Of a DNA stretch of 64,000 nt, positions 46,951 through 59,033 are shown one piece after another. The stretch comes from Lingula anatina. Taxonomy: Eukaryota; Brachiopoda; Lingulata; Lingulida; Lingulidae. Made by a program: the position numbers and the translations under genes. The stretch lies in NCBI RefSeq assembly GCF_001039355.2, contig NW_019773544.1, positions 23,666 through 87,665 of the forward strand, written 5' to 3'. Numbering within the stretch: the stretch's first letter is position 1; the number at the start of each line of letters is the position of its first letter. Under the pieces are notes generated by a model, which saw only the letters and a program-made list of their open reading frames with translations, searched no databases and was not told the origin of the DNA.

Positions 46951-49900
46951 TTACTGCCTGTTATAGGGGTGATAGCCTCCCTGGCCTCCTCCGGCTCCCC
47001 CACCACGCTTTGGAGCCTTCCCGTAATTGCTCTGGCCGCCTGAAATGAACAAAGAAAACATTCAGCCTCAATCCAAGAATTTAGTTCAGACACAAACACT
47101 GCAAACTCAAATACTACCTTTATAGAGGCACTTGCCTTAAAATCTTCACACAGGTTTTAATGCATAATATGTATCTTACCCAATCTACAAATATATACAC
47201 CACAACAAAAATAGTTTAATGTATATTAATACCCCTCACAAGTGAATAAAATTAAGTGTTTAAGTACTGGATTACTAAATAACAGTTTTGTTTCATAGTA
47301 AATCACAAGTAGTATACAGGAGCGAGCCTCAAAAAGTTGATATGAGGGGGAACTAACACATTCGTGTTAGGGTCAAGTTTTACTCCAGAGGTATATATAC
47401 AATCTAGCGGCTTCACACCTATGCACTATCCTTGTGCAATTGAAAGTACACAACAATTCAAATAAAAGAAATTAGTTTATTCTGAACACAAACTTGATGT
47501 AAGGACACCTTGGGAGTGCCTCACAGTCATTTCACTTGTAAATTTCACAGAGACATGCAAATCAATAGGTGGTCCTGACGTTGCTAATATATCCCTGTCT
47601 ACTGCATCTGACCAACAACATACATAAGTAATACCTATCACTTGTTTTCAAACAAGAATGAACTCATTTGTATTTGCAATGGCACAAAAGTAGGGCGATA
47701 TAAGGACACATTCCACATTCCTAAGATTTCAAAAAATGCACTCTTCTCTCAAAGAACAAACGATGAAAAACAAAATACAAATTTTATATAATTATTCTTT
47801 GAACTTAATGTGCTACAACATGCAGCTTGTATATCTACAACAAATATACAAGATAACTATATATAGATGTATGAAACAGACAGAGGTTGCTGAACTGAAA
47901 AAAAAAAAAGTACTGAAATCAAGTGGACTAGCACGTATTCCTATGCCAATCAACTTGACCAAGGACTGCTCAAGTGCAAAATTGCCCTTTCATTTAAGAA
48001 ACAAAAAATAAATTTTGAGAGAAATAGTCTTCAGATTTTTCAAATGTTAAATAAAGACAAATATTATAAACACAAAAAATATGTACATATTTATTCAATA
48101 ATTTTTCCATGATCAAAAGAGCACATTTTTGTCTGAATTGAGACAAAAATTGCATTTCGCACCAGTTCAGAGCTCACCTGTGGTCTGGACCATACAGAAG
48201 ACCTATTCTACAACATTTTTCATTGCACTTTTCCCTAAAGTCATTCTTTGAATAGGTAAATTGAAACACAAATATATCACTTTGTTCAACAATTCAATTC
48301 CAAACCCTGGGGCTGTCTTGGTTAAAGTCATGTGACTTAGGTCAAGGGTCATATGATAGACTCACCTTGATCCTGTCCATAGCCCCATCCACTGTAATCG
48401 TAACCTTGGAAAAACAAACAAGACCCCATGTTACTTCACCAAGCAGAGCACTAAACACTTAATATATTGACACTATATTGTGCTTCATGTGCCCTTTTCA
48501 AAGATATCTTATAATCACAATGCTGCCTGAAAACAGTGTATAGTGTTGTTTGTGTCTTGTGTATCTGGTCAAATAATTTGAAGAAATCCAAATCCTCTTG
48601 TTCTCATCTTTGTGCTGTCTCTCCTTTAAGATAATCTGCTGGTCCAGATATACAACTTTGTTATTCACCCACTTAATAGTTACCAACTCATTCAGAAATT
48701 GAGGAGGGTTACGAAAACCTTGATTTCTACTTGACATTTTAGCCCTATTTCACTTTAAAACTCAAGTGGAAAGTTGGTCTTTACTTTCATAAAAAAAAAA
48801 ACATTTTGAAACAAGTTGAGACCAACCTTCAACTTAAATATATATTTAAAATTCTATTTACATTATAATTTATTTTATTATTACTGAAAAGGCTACTGAT
48901 TAAGAACAGGTGGATTTGGGCTTATTCAGAGAGGTGATTAAAGTGGAGGTTTTATGGATGTTGTATGTGACTGTCCATCTTGGGAGTTCACATTTAGATA
49001 ACAGAGTTTATAAACCTATGAGATGATACAGTCCACATTCAGACCTACTATTTTTCACATAAAAAATCACTACTATGAATATTTTAATGATATTATAAAT
49101 ATAGCTCATACAAGTAAAATTAAAAAATTACTCCAAAATCAAAGTATTCATCAACTTAAGTATAGTCAAATGCAACAGCGTAGAAGAGTTCAGACTTACA
49201 GCATTTCTTATACTACAGGACAGTATATACTCTTTTCAAACTTCAGTTTTCAAACTTCTATAAAAGTTGACAAAGCATTATGCAAATAAAAATGTTTTGC
49301 AGAGACAGCAAAGTCCTTATTGCTCAAAAAATGAAAATGAAATAACTGACTTAAAATTACAGAGTCAACTCCCCAACAACACTTCTATAAATAATTTTGC
49401 TTTATACATAACATTAGCCAGGTTCAACAAAAGCAAAAGAAGCAGTGGTGTTAATTTTGTCACTCATTTTTTATTTAAACCAACTCCTTTTTCTTTTCCT
49501 CTGTCAGTTTTAAGTCTAAACAATGACAATTTGGCATTGAAAACCAGCCAATATGTATTTTCATTTAAGAAAATGACAGAGCCCCTTTAAGACATGAAAG
49601 CCTTCAGTTCTTACGCATAAAGTCTTTGTGTAAACAGGCAAGTAGCCTTCAACATACAGGAAGGCTTTGTCACATTCACCAGTGTCTCACTTCCATTTCA
49701 TCCAATATAGCAAAGAAGTGTAATAAATAATGTAATCTGTATAATTTCTGGAAACCCCAGAAATTCCAAATGAATTTAGAATTACACACACATCCAACGT
49801 TATCTTGATTAAACTGTAAGCAGTTACAGCACACTACCTACCTTGTCCATATCCACCTCCATATCCGCCACCATAACCTCCACCATAGCCGCCTCCATAT

Positions 49901-52900
49901 CCGCCCTGGTCATATCCACTCCAGGAGCCATATCCGCCACCATATCCACTTTGATCATATCCTCCATAGTTTCCATATCCACCATAGCCTCCCTGATCAT
50001 ATCCGCCATAGCCTCCATATCCACCATAGCCTTGGTTGTTCCACCCTTGGTTCCAGCCCCCTGGGCCACCTCCATATCCTGGAAATATATCAGGTCCAAT
50101 AACATGTCACAGAGTTTCAACAAAATGGATGGCTTTATAAGATGTAATCTAAATACCTGAAGATGAGCATAAAAAGATAAATTCTCTTCCATATTTTTTC
50201 CAAATATAAACTTCACCTGGTTTATAATTAACATTATGTCAATACTGCATTATACTGTAACTAAAATAACGACCATAACATTAGTCATTTTCCAAAACTA
50301 GTTCCCCACAAAAAAATTTCTGCACCCATACCAATGAAAGGAATTCTTGTCAACAACTCACCTCGTCCACGGCCTCTTCCACCTCCTCTGCCACCAAATC
50401 CACCCCCACGGCCACCACCGCCATAGCTATCATTCTGCTTGGGTGTGGCCTTTTTCACATCCACCTACAAAGACAAAAGAGATTACAGTGAGTGTCTGAT
50501 TGTTTGAACATACACCCTGAACCCAGCCATTTTGGTGGAAGTTGTTGATAAACATACTACACTACGGGCTTGCATGATAGGGGGTAGACCATTTTCTGCT
50601 TTTGTTATCAAGCAAAGGGTCATAAAGCACTGTGAAAATGAACTGGACAACCTTCAACAATGTCTTAAAGAAATATATTACACATGCTTTTCTTCTGAGT
50701 CTATTGGTGATGTGAAATATCTCTTTCTCTTTCATCTCCTAGATTAAACTTGTGCTTTTTGATGAATAAGGTTTTTTTAAAAACATTTTTGGTCAGAAAT
50801 GACTTTCTCTTTATTTTCAAACTTGATTAAACTTCTTTTTACAGGCCAAAGAATGTTTCTTCTTGCCCATTAGAAAAATAGTTGAAGGACTTGCCAGTAG
50901 ACGAAGATAAACACAAGAGCACACATTTGATACTTTATTTTCAAAATGGCTGAGTAGATGGGCATAGTAGTCAATTCATGTAAAAAGACAACTAATATAT
51001 CACTAACTACAATGTACCTGCTCTCTTGCAAATTTTATCAATACATGTACTGCTGAAAACTATATATATGCCCAAACCGGACCATTACTGCATCTACCAT
51101 GTCTTGTGCCAAGAAATAGCATACTAAATCTGCAAATGAAAAGTTCTCTGAAATCTAATGTAATCAATATATCATTAAATCAAATATAGTGTACTTAATA
51201 GGATTCCTAAACCAATCTATCATTAGGTAATCCTATTTGTCTCTATTTGCAAGAATTATTTATGATAAAACCTCAACGGTTCTTTCCCTACGAGTGAGTT
51301 TCCTCCACATACCACTTGCAGTCGCTCCATTTCAAGGAGTCCTCAGCTAAAATCAGAATAAAAGGACAAAGAATGTGAACAATGCAAAATGCACATCTAA
51401 CTTCACATTCTTCAAAATGAGACATACTACCTTAACAATGTGCATGCCTTTTTAAGGAAATGTGTCAAATATTACACTACAAACCAAGTGCTTTCTGGGA
51501 TGAAACAATTACACCTAATGAGAGAAATATAAAGTCAAAGGGAGATAATAAAAAAAAACTGGCTTTACAAAACAGGATCAAGCTGAGTAAAACATTTGTT
51601 TACACCCTTTACGTCTGAGGCTGAAGAGACATTACATACGACCTGCAAATAGAGAAAATACTTTAAATATAGAAATGTTACAAACTGGGAGATTACATTA
51701 CAATGAAACATGGACATAGTACGGGTTAAGGAGAGCAAATGTTTGCTACTTTGCTGGTACATGCTCACCTCTTTCTCTCCTAGTTTTTGCTTTGGTTCTG
51801 CTACAACTTTGTTTACAACTTCTTCACTTTCAAATGTGATAAAGCAGAAATGCCTCCTAGAACCCTTTGTCCTGTCATAAGGAAGATCAATCTCTACAAT
51901 CTGAAGTGAAAAACACAAGCACTTAAAATCATTTCTTCATTTTAAATAATTCATAATTGCATCTTTTGCATATAATGTAATCAATATCAAAATAAATAAG
52001 AAACAAATAAGTTGAAATAAATAAAAAATATAATTAATTAATACAATTAATAATGACATATAAATAAATAAGTTGACTGTTCTTTAGAAATAATAAAAAT
52101 GGAGTTAATATAATGATTGTGACGTAATATTGGTTTACCTTTCCAAACTTGCTAAAATATGTCCTGAGCTCATCCTCTGGGAAATCGGGGTCTAATCCTC
52201 CTACAAACACTTTCTTAATTGGTTCTTTCTGTCCCCTTGCCATGGCTCTCTTGGGGTCGATTACCTTCCCATGAAGCTTGTGTTCACTTTCACATGTGCA
52301 CTGAAAAAGCCACAAAAGCACAATAAACATTTGAAAATATCCTTCTGAAAAATTGGTGAAATCTGAACATGCTCAATTGAAGACTAAAACATAACCAGTT
52401 TTAATGGAATATAACAAATTGATGAAATGTACCAAATGTATACAAAATTTCTCATTTAAAAATACAAATATAGTTGTGATATACTTTGATTCATAAAATG
52501 TTTCCACACCTTATGGACAGCATCTGTTTCTTTAAATGTAACAAAGCCAAATCCTCTTGACCTTCCAGTCTGATGATCTATTTTCAGTTGGCAGTCTGTC
52601 ACCTCTCCAAACTTTTCAAAATATTCCCTCAGATCCTCTAAAATACAACAAAAATATCAAGTATGGAAATTAAGGAGTTTTCACTGTATAAGGGAGGGGT
52701 TAACCGATTTACTTTCACAAAAAAAGACCCCTGTTCTCTAACACAGTGGCACAGTAACTTTGTGAGGTACCAAATTAAGAGCTGTGCACAATGATTCTAA
52801 GGTTCAAATTCTAGCATAACCTTTAACATAATTAAATAGGTAAAAATAAGCAACGTACGGTTTATTTCGGGATCTTTATAAGAATGCAAAAATTACTCAC

Positions 52901-53809
52901 TTGCTGTTGTTTCCCAACTTAATCCTCCAACAAACAATTTGCTGAAAAATAATAACACATTTCAAACAAAATTGCAACTTCTCTTTTCTCATGCTTACAA
53001 GTTAAAAAATAGCTTTCTCAAAAGTATTGCTTTTTTTATTATCATTATTATTACTTCAAAATACAATAAAAATAGGGAGGTATGTGATCCACCTTAACTA
53101 AAGGCAATCAAACAACATGCAACAAACCACATCAATTCTGAAAGCTTTCATCCATTACACTGTGAATAAATTATTATTCAATTTAAATGGTCATTCTCTA
53201 CTGTGTTTCCTCTGCTTTTTGCTAAAATTTACAGGATTTATGCTGGTTTGGCAATCATTTTACCAAATAATTAGTCAAACCCAATTTTTTTGCATTATCT
53301 ATTTGTTCCATACAATAAAAATATTTTTCAGATGATACGAAATATGACTAGAATTATAGATTTTTAATCAATTAACAATGACCGGCTCTCTTTAAAGGAC
53401 ATGCTACAAATAATCGCTGACCCAATTTTAAATCTGGAATGCAAACGTAACAAAGAAACTGGGGACTCGACTCAGAGTGAAGTTCTCTGTGCCTTTTTCT
53501 ACAGACAACTCGTAATACTTAACAAAACGACAAAAAGGGACCGTTTTACTTTTTTCAATGAAATAATCTAACCGGTCAAAAGCCCTCGGAAAAGTTGCAA
53601 ATGGCGTTATACAAAATGGACGGCATTTTCTCTCACCATTCTTCGTTATCTTTTGGTTTTTCTTCAGATTCACATGTGTCTCCTGATTCTCCTTCTTGGG
53701 CTGGTTGCACTTCAGTTTGTTCTTCTGTTTCTGTGTTATTTGTGTATGTTTCAGCAGATGGATCATACTGCTGTTCCCCATTTCCTTCGCAGCCGTTCGT
53801 GTCTTCCAT
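46951..53809 (-). CDS. Heterogeneous nuclear ribonucleoprotein, Squid/hnRNP A/B type
   Basis: Nuclear RNA-binding protein of the two-RRM hnRNP class that packages and localises mRNA. Nine coding exons on the minus strand: 53637-53809, 52901-52941, 52510-52637, 52139-52300, 51769-51900, 50362-50464, 49842-50078, 48366-48404, 46951-47039 (367 aa, all GT-AG). An acidic N-tail of about 57 residues precedes RRM1, with RNP2 LFVGGL (about 60-65) and RNP1 RGFGFVTF (99-106). RRM2 has VFVGGL (145-150) and RHFCFITF (184-191). [11 protein letters not shown] then leads into a Gly/Arg (RGG-like) segment and a Gly/Tyr-rich exon, ending HPYNRQ. The VDVKKATPK motif and the RRM2 sequence resemble Drosophila Squid and vertebrate hnRNP AB/D. 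The ATG at 53809 has a good context (AACAATGG). An in-frame ATG 39 nt upstream is an alternative start. Exon 8 (39 nt) and exon 7 look skippable without changing phase. Confidence 0.9.
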
Positions 53810-53879
53810 TGTTGAGCAGCGTGGTTCTGTTGAAAAAGACACATACAAGCCGTAGATTTGAAGAGGAAAGTTTTTGATA

Positions 53880-54696
53880 AATGTTATTTAGATATCGATG
53901 TGTTGCTTGTTATAAACATATATGACATCAAAAGTAAAAATTAAACGTGCTGCATCTGATAATTTAAAGATATATTTTAGAGAAGAAAAATATATTAAAT
54001 TCCAATTTTATACATTAATTTACGCGCGTTTTACTTAATCTCACAATTACATTAGTCTCGTTTTGAAGATAATGGCAAGTGCGAAACCACTTGTAAAAGA
54101 GGCTCGAAAGTGGAGATCAAGCGCGGAATTTGAATAATCTGGACTATTCGTTCCTAGACTGAACCAAAAAGATCATTTAGCTCCTTTTTGGAACATAAGG
54201 GGTGAACTGAAATACAACGTTAGACCGTTTGCATCGACAAAGAAAAAAATTACCAATTTTACTCTAAAGCTACCTTCAATGTACGGCGTAAAATCCTGAA
54301 TCATTTGGTAAATTACAAATCATGTTACATGTTCTTTTTAACACGTAACGAGGTCCTAGGGGTCTCAGCTTTTTATGGAACAATGTAACAATATGTGTTT
54401 ATGATTAATAATTGTAATAACTGTTATACCAAAGGGACATCTCTCGTGTTTCCCTGGAGTTTCAAGGGGGTTGAACTTCCAAGAACTTGAAGAAGCGATA
54501 CGTTAGTTTCGTTGATAATTCAGGTATTTTGTCTCATTTACGCACAGTGCAATGAAAATAATATAAGAACCCATTAACTACATATCTTGGCTTAATTTCT
54601 TTGTCCCATGAACTCTATAACAAAGGTGCTTAGCTTACTTAATAATCATGCTTATGCACGGGTGATGCACCGATTTTATGAGCCTTTCAACGCACT
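53880..54696. other. Upstream flank of the hnRNP gene
   Basis: Probable 5' UTR and promoter next to the start codon, then AT-rich sequence with no recognised gene. Confidence 0.4.
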
Positions 54697-54988
54697 GGGG
54701 CCATTCAGAATATATGATCCAAGTACTAACTGATCCCCAGACTTAATATGGCCAACCATTCTTCAAAAGCGCTGCCGCTAGTTCTATGGTTCCCGCCTCA
54801 TACACGCTCCGTCGCTGTAGGAGCCTAGCAATTAAACCTCGGAGCCGGGATTTAATTTGTTTAATAGCACTTGTAAGTGGAGGCGCGGGGAGACCATCAG
54901 GATTCAGTGACATCACTTTTGAAGTATGGTCGGCCATATTTAGTCGGTGGATCAATTAGTACTTGGTTCATCTATTCTGAATGTCCCC
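54697..54988. mobile_element. MITE with ~70 bp terminal inverted repeats
   Basis: The left end GGGGCCATTCAGAATATATG and the inverted right end GGGGACATTCAGAATAGATG continue as matching arms through AATATGGCC.ACCAT.CTTCAAAAG. The centre is GC-rich and non-coding. The terminal motif CATTCAGAAYA and the AATATGGCC block are similar to the elements at 61889-62055 and 63206-63387. Confidence 0.8.
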
Positions 54989-55199
54989 ATTGAAATCTGG
55001 CATGACAGAGGCGGATCCAGAATTATTTGAAGGGGGGGGCGGACATAAAAGCCAACCCTCCACAGATCTCCACATCCCACACACCCCCCCACTTGGCATG
55101 GGGTTAGGGGCCTGCTAAAGGGTCCCGAAAAATTTAAGTATTTTTATTATTCTAAAGAGATTATCACAAAAAAAAAAAAAAAAAAAAAACTTTTAGAAA

Positions 55200-55900
55200 A
55201 AATCAGGGACTAACTTTGAATGTAGAAATGAATTCATTAACCATTGGTAAGTATATGGGAAAATTGTTTGCTCCAGGAAAATTCATTTTTTGGCCAAAAT
55301 GAACAGTTATTATGCTGTGAAGCATTATGTAATATTGCATCAAAAATGAAGAAATCATTTTTGGCATTGCCTCCAAAGTGACCATTAAAGGAAAACCATG
55401 TCACTTACTCTTCTTAAACTTACAGAAAAGTAACACAGGACTAAGATACAGCTTAAATTGGAAAAACTGTTTTGTTGGTTAACATTTCTTGAGATAATAT
55501 AGTTTTTTTGTTAGAATTAAATTTTTCACGTCAACATTTTCAAGTGTGACTTTGAACTTCCATGGGCTTCAATACCTTTGCTAGTCACATTTTCCGAATA
55601 TCCATGATATTTTTTTAATTATTAAAATTGATGGTCATTATGCTGTTTAGCATAATGTAATATTGCATCAAAAATGAAGAAAACCCGATTTTGGGCACTG
55701 CCTCCATAGTGACCATTGAAAAAAAAACATCACTCTTCTTAAACTCACAGGAAAGAAACCTAGGACTAAAATGCAGCCTGGGTTGGGAAAGCAGTCTAAT
55801 TGGTTTCTTTTTCTGTTGTACATTTTTGTGAATTTTCCATCTTTCACATATTGGCATTTTCATTGTGGGGCTTCGAACTCCAACGTGCATGAAGCCCAGT
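55200..55900. repeat. Two direct copies of a ~328 bp repeat
   Basis: AGCATTATGTAATATTGCATC at 55320 recurs as AGCATAATGTAATATTGCATC at about 55649. Both are followed by AAAAATGAAGAAA, the GCCTCC..AGTGACCATT block and CACTCTTCTTAAACT-type sequence. The 55205-55300 part is the inverted relative of 17560-17645. Downstream 55900-57640 is AT-rich with no recognised gene. Confidence 0.75.
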
Positions 55901-57643
55901 GAAAATCAGATTTTTTAAATGTCCATGTTATTATTATATTATATTATCCTATTTTGTGCATTATTATTATCTGCTTTTGTCTGTACATTTGACAGCTTGG
56001 CTGCCTTGTTTATTTTCTAGGAACTAATGTCCCTCAAATGCATTTTCATTTGTAGGTGCTTGTTAATTTATTAATCATTTTAACACATGTTAAAACACAA
56101 CTCATAACAAGCTATTAGTGATGCAAAATAATCATGTTTATTTCTTTGGACGGAGTAAACTAGATATGGTTTAATGCTATCTGGACAAACATGGAGAATA
56201 ATAGGAAAAATGTCTATGACTTAAGTAAAATCGATCATAGCCATTATTGTGCCATAAAATACACTTCTTACTATCCCTCCCTAAAATTTTCATATATAAA
56301 ATATTTGTATGAAGGATATTAATTCAAACTACAGGTAATATATTGCATTATAATCAAGATAAAGCAAAGGTGCACATGTAACAGAATTGCACTTAAATAT
56401 CATGTTACATATATCATGTAAACTGTTGGACAGAGCTGCATACAGAAAAAATATTGCCACACATATTTTGATTAATTCATATAATATTTGATAGAATTGA
56501 GCAATACATATAATAGTATCATAAAGAACATAAGCTGTAGTTAAGAGAAAATACAAAAATTATGTGTATATTATATTCTTCAAACAAAACAACTTTGAAG
56601 TACATTGAAGCTTCAAATGGACAGTATGGTAACGCTTATCTTCATCAGTTATTTCCACCACAGGGCGCAAGCATTTCTACCACTTTTACCTCCAAATACA
56701 ACATTAAGAAAAACTTCCTTTTTATCATTAAACTCCATCATTAAACAATTTTAAAATTATATATACTGTAGTATATCATTTTCATAGAAATAAAATATTT
56801 ACTATCTCTTTGAAATAAACATGTATCACACTTGTACTAAACCATTTTGTAGTCACTTAAATGTTTCAAGCTATGTGAGGTTAACTGTTGTGGTTCACTG
56901 TTGGATACAGTATTATGGTAATGTATTACAGATTTATACATTATTTTACTGCTGACATACCATGTATGTTCGAGTAGGTCAATGTGTGGAGGAAAATGGG
57001 TGTGATGAAGAAAACATTGCACTACTGTTGCCTTCCTTGGCTGCCTTCTTTTCTATTTATTTAGTTTTCTTTATTCTATTTATTTATTAATATAAATTCA
57101 TTATATTATTATATATAATATGCTAACGCCTCTTTACATTTTTGTCATGGAATGCAAGTCCATAAGAATATTTTTCATTTTCGGTGATCTGCCTTTTTCA
57201 TACAGTACCTGGCCTGGCTTCAGTGAAAGTTGCATGTTAAGTTTGGTTGTACTGAAGTATATATATTTGTTTGAGACTAGATTAAGTCATCCACAATACA
57301 AAAAAAAAAAAAAAAAAAAAAAATAGTTTCTTTTGTATACATACTTCAGATTATAAACCTGCATCACTGTGCCAATTAAACTTATTTGTATATCTTTGAG
57401 AAAAAGGTTTTCCTGGTAAAAACTGGTATTTTGAAAATTCAACATACCAATCAAAGTCTACAATACTATGACAATCATTACAACAGTATACAGCAATGCA
57501 GTTGTGAGCATGAGGCAAATTTTACTAAATTAGATATAGATATACTGCACAGTGTTAGCTGCCTCTCAGATGAGTTGTTTAGTCCATAAACATCGTTTCG
57601 TACTTGAGTTTCAGAGTCTCAATGGCTGAGATGGTTTTTAGGG

Positions 57644-58972
57644 CTACTCTTCCTTAGTCTGTTCTGTGACTTTAGTCTGGGGCTCTAAGGAAGACTCCTC
57701 TGTGGCTGGCTTATCTGGAACAGATAATAAGATAAATAAATTGCTGGCTCATTCTATCACACCCGATGGCCTTGTGGTTAGAGTGTCCGCCTCCGGAGCG
57801 GGAGGACGTGGGTTCAAATCCCGTCCGGGGACATACCAGTCCTTTATAAACGATACCTGCTGTCTCCCTGCTTGGCACTCAGCACTAAGGGGTTGAAGCA
57901 GGGGCCACTGCAGAAATGGTATATTAGCTATGAGCGCCTAATATGGCAGCCGAGCTGTATGCTCCCCAGGAAGGTGAGACTGCCTACGGAGTGCACCAGT
58001 GCAAAAATGACCAGGCTTCCTTGACTTAAATATTCATATATGTAATTGTATAACTTCAACCTTCGGGTTGCAATTTCTCCAATAAAAGATTATTATTATT
58101 ATTATTAAATGAAAGATACTAAGTATGACAGAAAATTGATTATATGGAGAAACAATAAAATATTCCTATCAGTTATTTTATACAGAACTAAAATTTTCAA
58201 AATTATTGAGGAGATTTTGTTTTGGGTCATATGTCAAGAAAAAACAATGTAAGTGTCCTCAGAAAAATGAAATTATTTATGCCGCATGTACTTTACAAAA
58301 GACGACAGTTACTATGGTATGTACATTTGTCATCTAGAAAAGCTTATTCCTTTAGCATGTAATATTGAGCTGACAAACATTTTTTTAAATAATCCTTTTG
58401 AGAAAATAAAAAAAAACATTTATTACTCAATACCTACATTAGCATCCCTGCATTTTCTGCCTTTAATAATAGCATGAATAAGCCTACATACCTGTTTGAT
58501 TATCTGCCTCTGCGTGAGCTGTAGGTTCAGGTTTATCCTCTGCTTTATCTGGTTCTTTCTCACCTAAACAACAAACAGAAAAAAATGAATGGCTGCTTGA
58601 AAATGACAGTATAAAACTAAGATCTGAAAAATTTAAAGAGTCAATATTGCTATTAACTAGTACTAAATATACATAACTTCAACAATAATGTCAGTTGATA
58701 TGGTCAAAATGTAACTAAAACTTTGCATGCACTACATTTCACAGAAGTCAAAACAAAATGAAAATATATGGAAATAACATGAGGACACACAAGAGATTAA
58801 TGAGTATGCAAATATCCTATAAATAATGGAGTAACATGCAAACCAACTGTGCTAGCAATAATATCTGTCTTTCAAGCAAGGCCAATGTTACAGTTCATAT
58901 GCCCTGAGACACATATAGCCTATCCTAGATTTTTACTGCTTTACAGACCATAACAGGTATACCTTATGCTGC

Positions 58973-59033
<61 letters not shown>

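Noticed and set aside
49843-50160. Plus-strand frame rich in Ser, Ile and Thr
   Set aside because: Antisense shadow of the Gly/Tyr-rich exon of the hnRNP gene.
58976-59031. AT run as a possible regulatory or CRISPR-like repeat
   Set aside because: Simple microsatellite; no spacers; the genome is eukaryotic.
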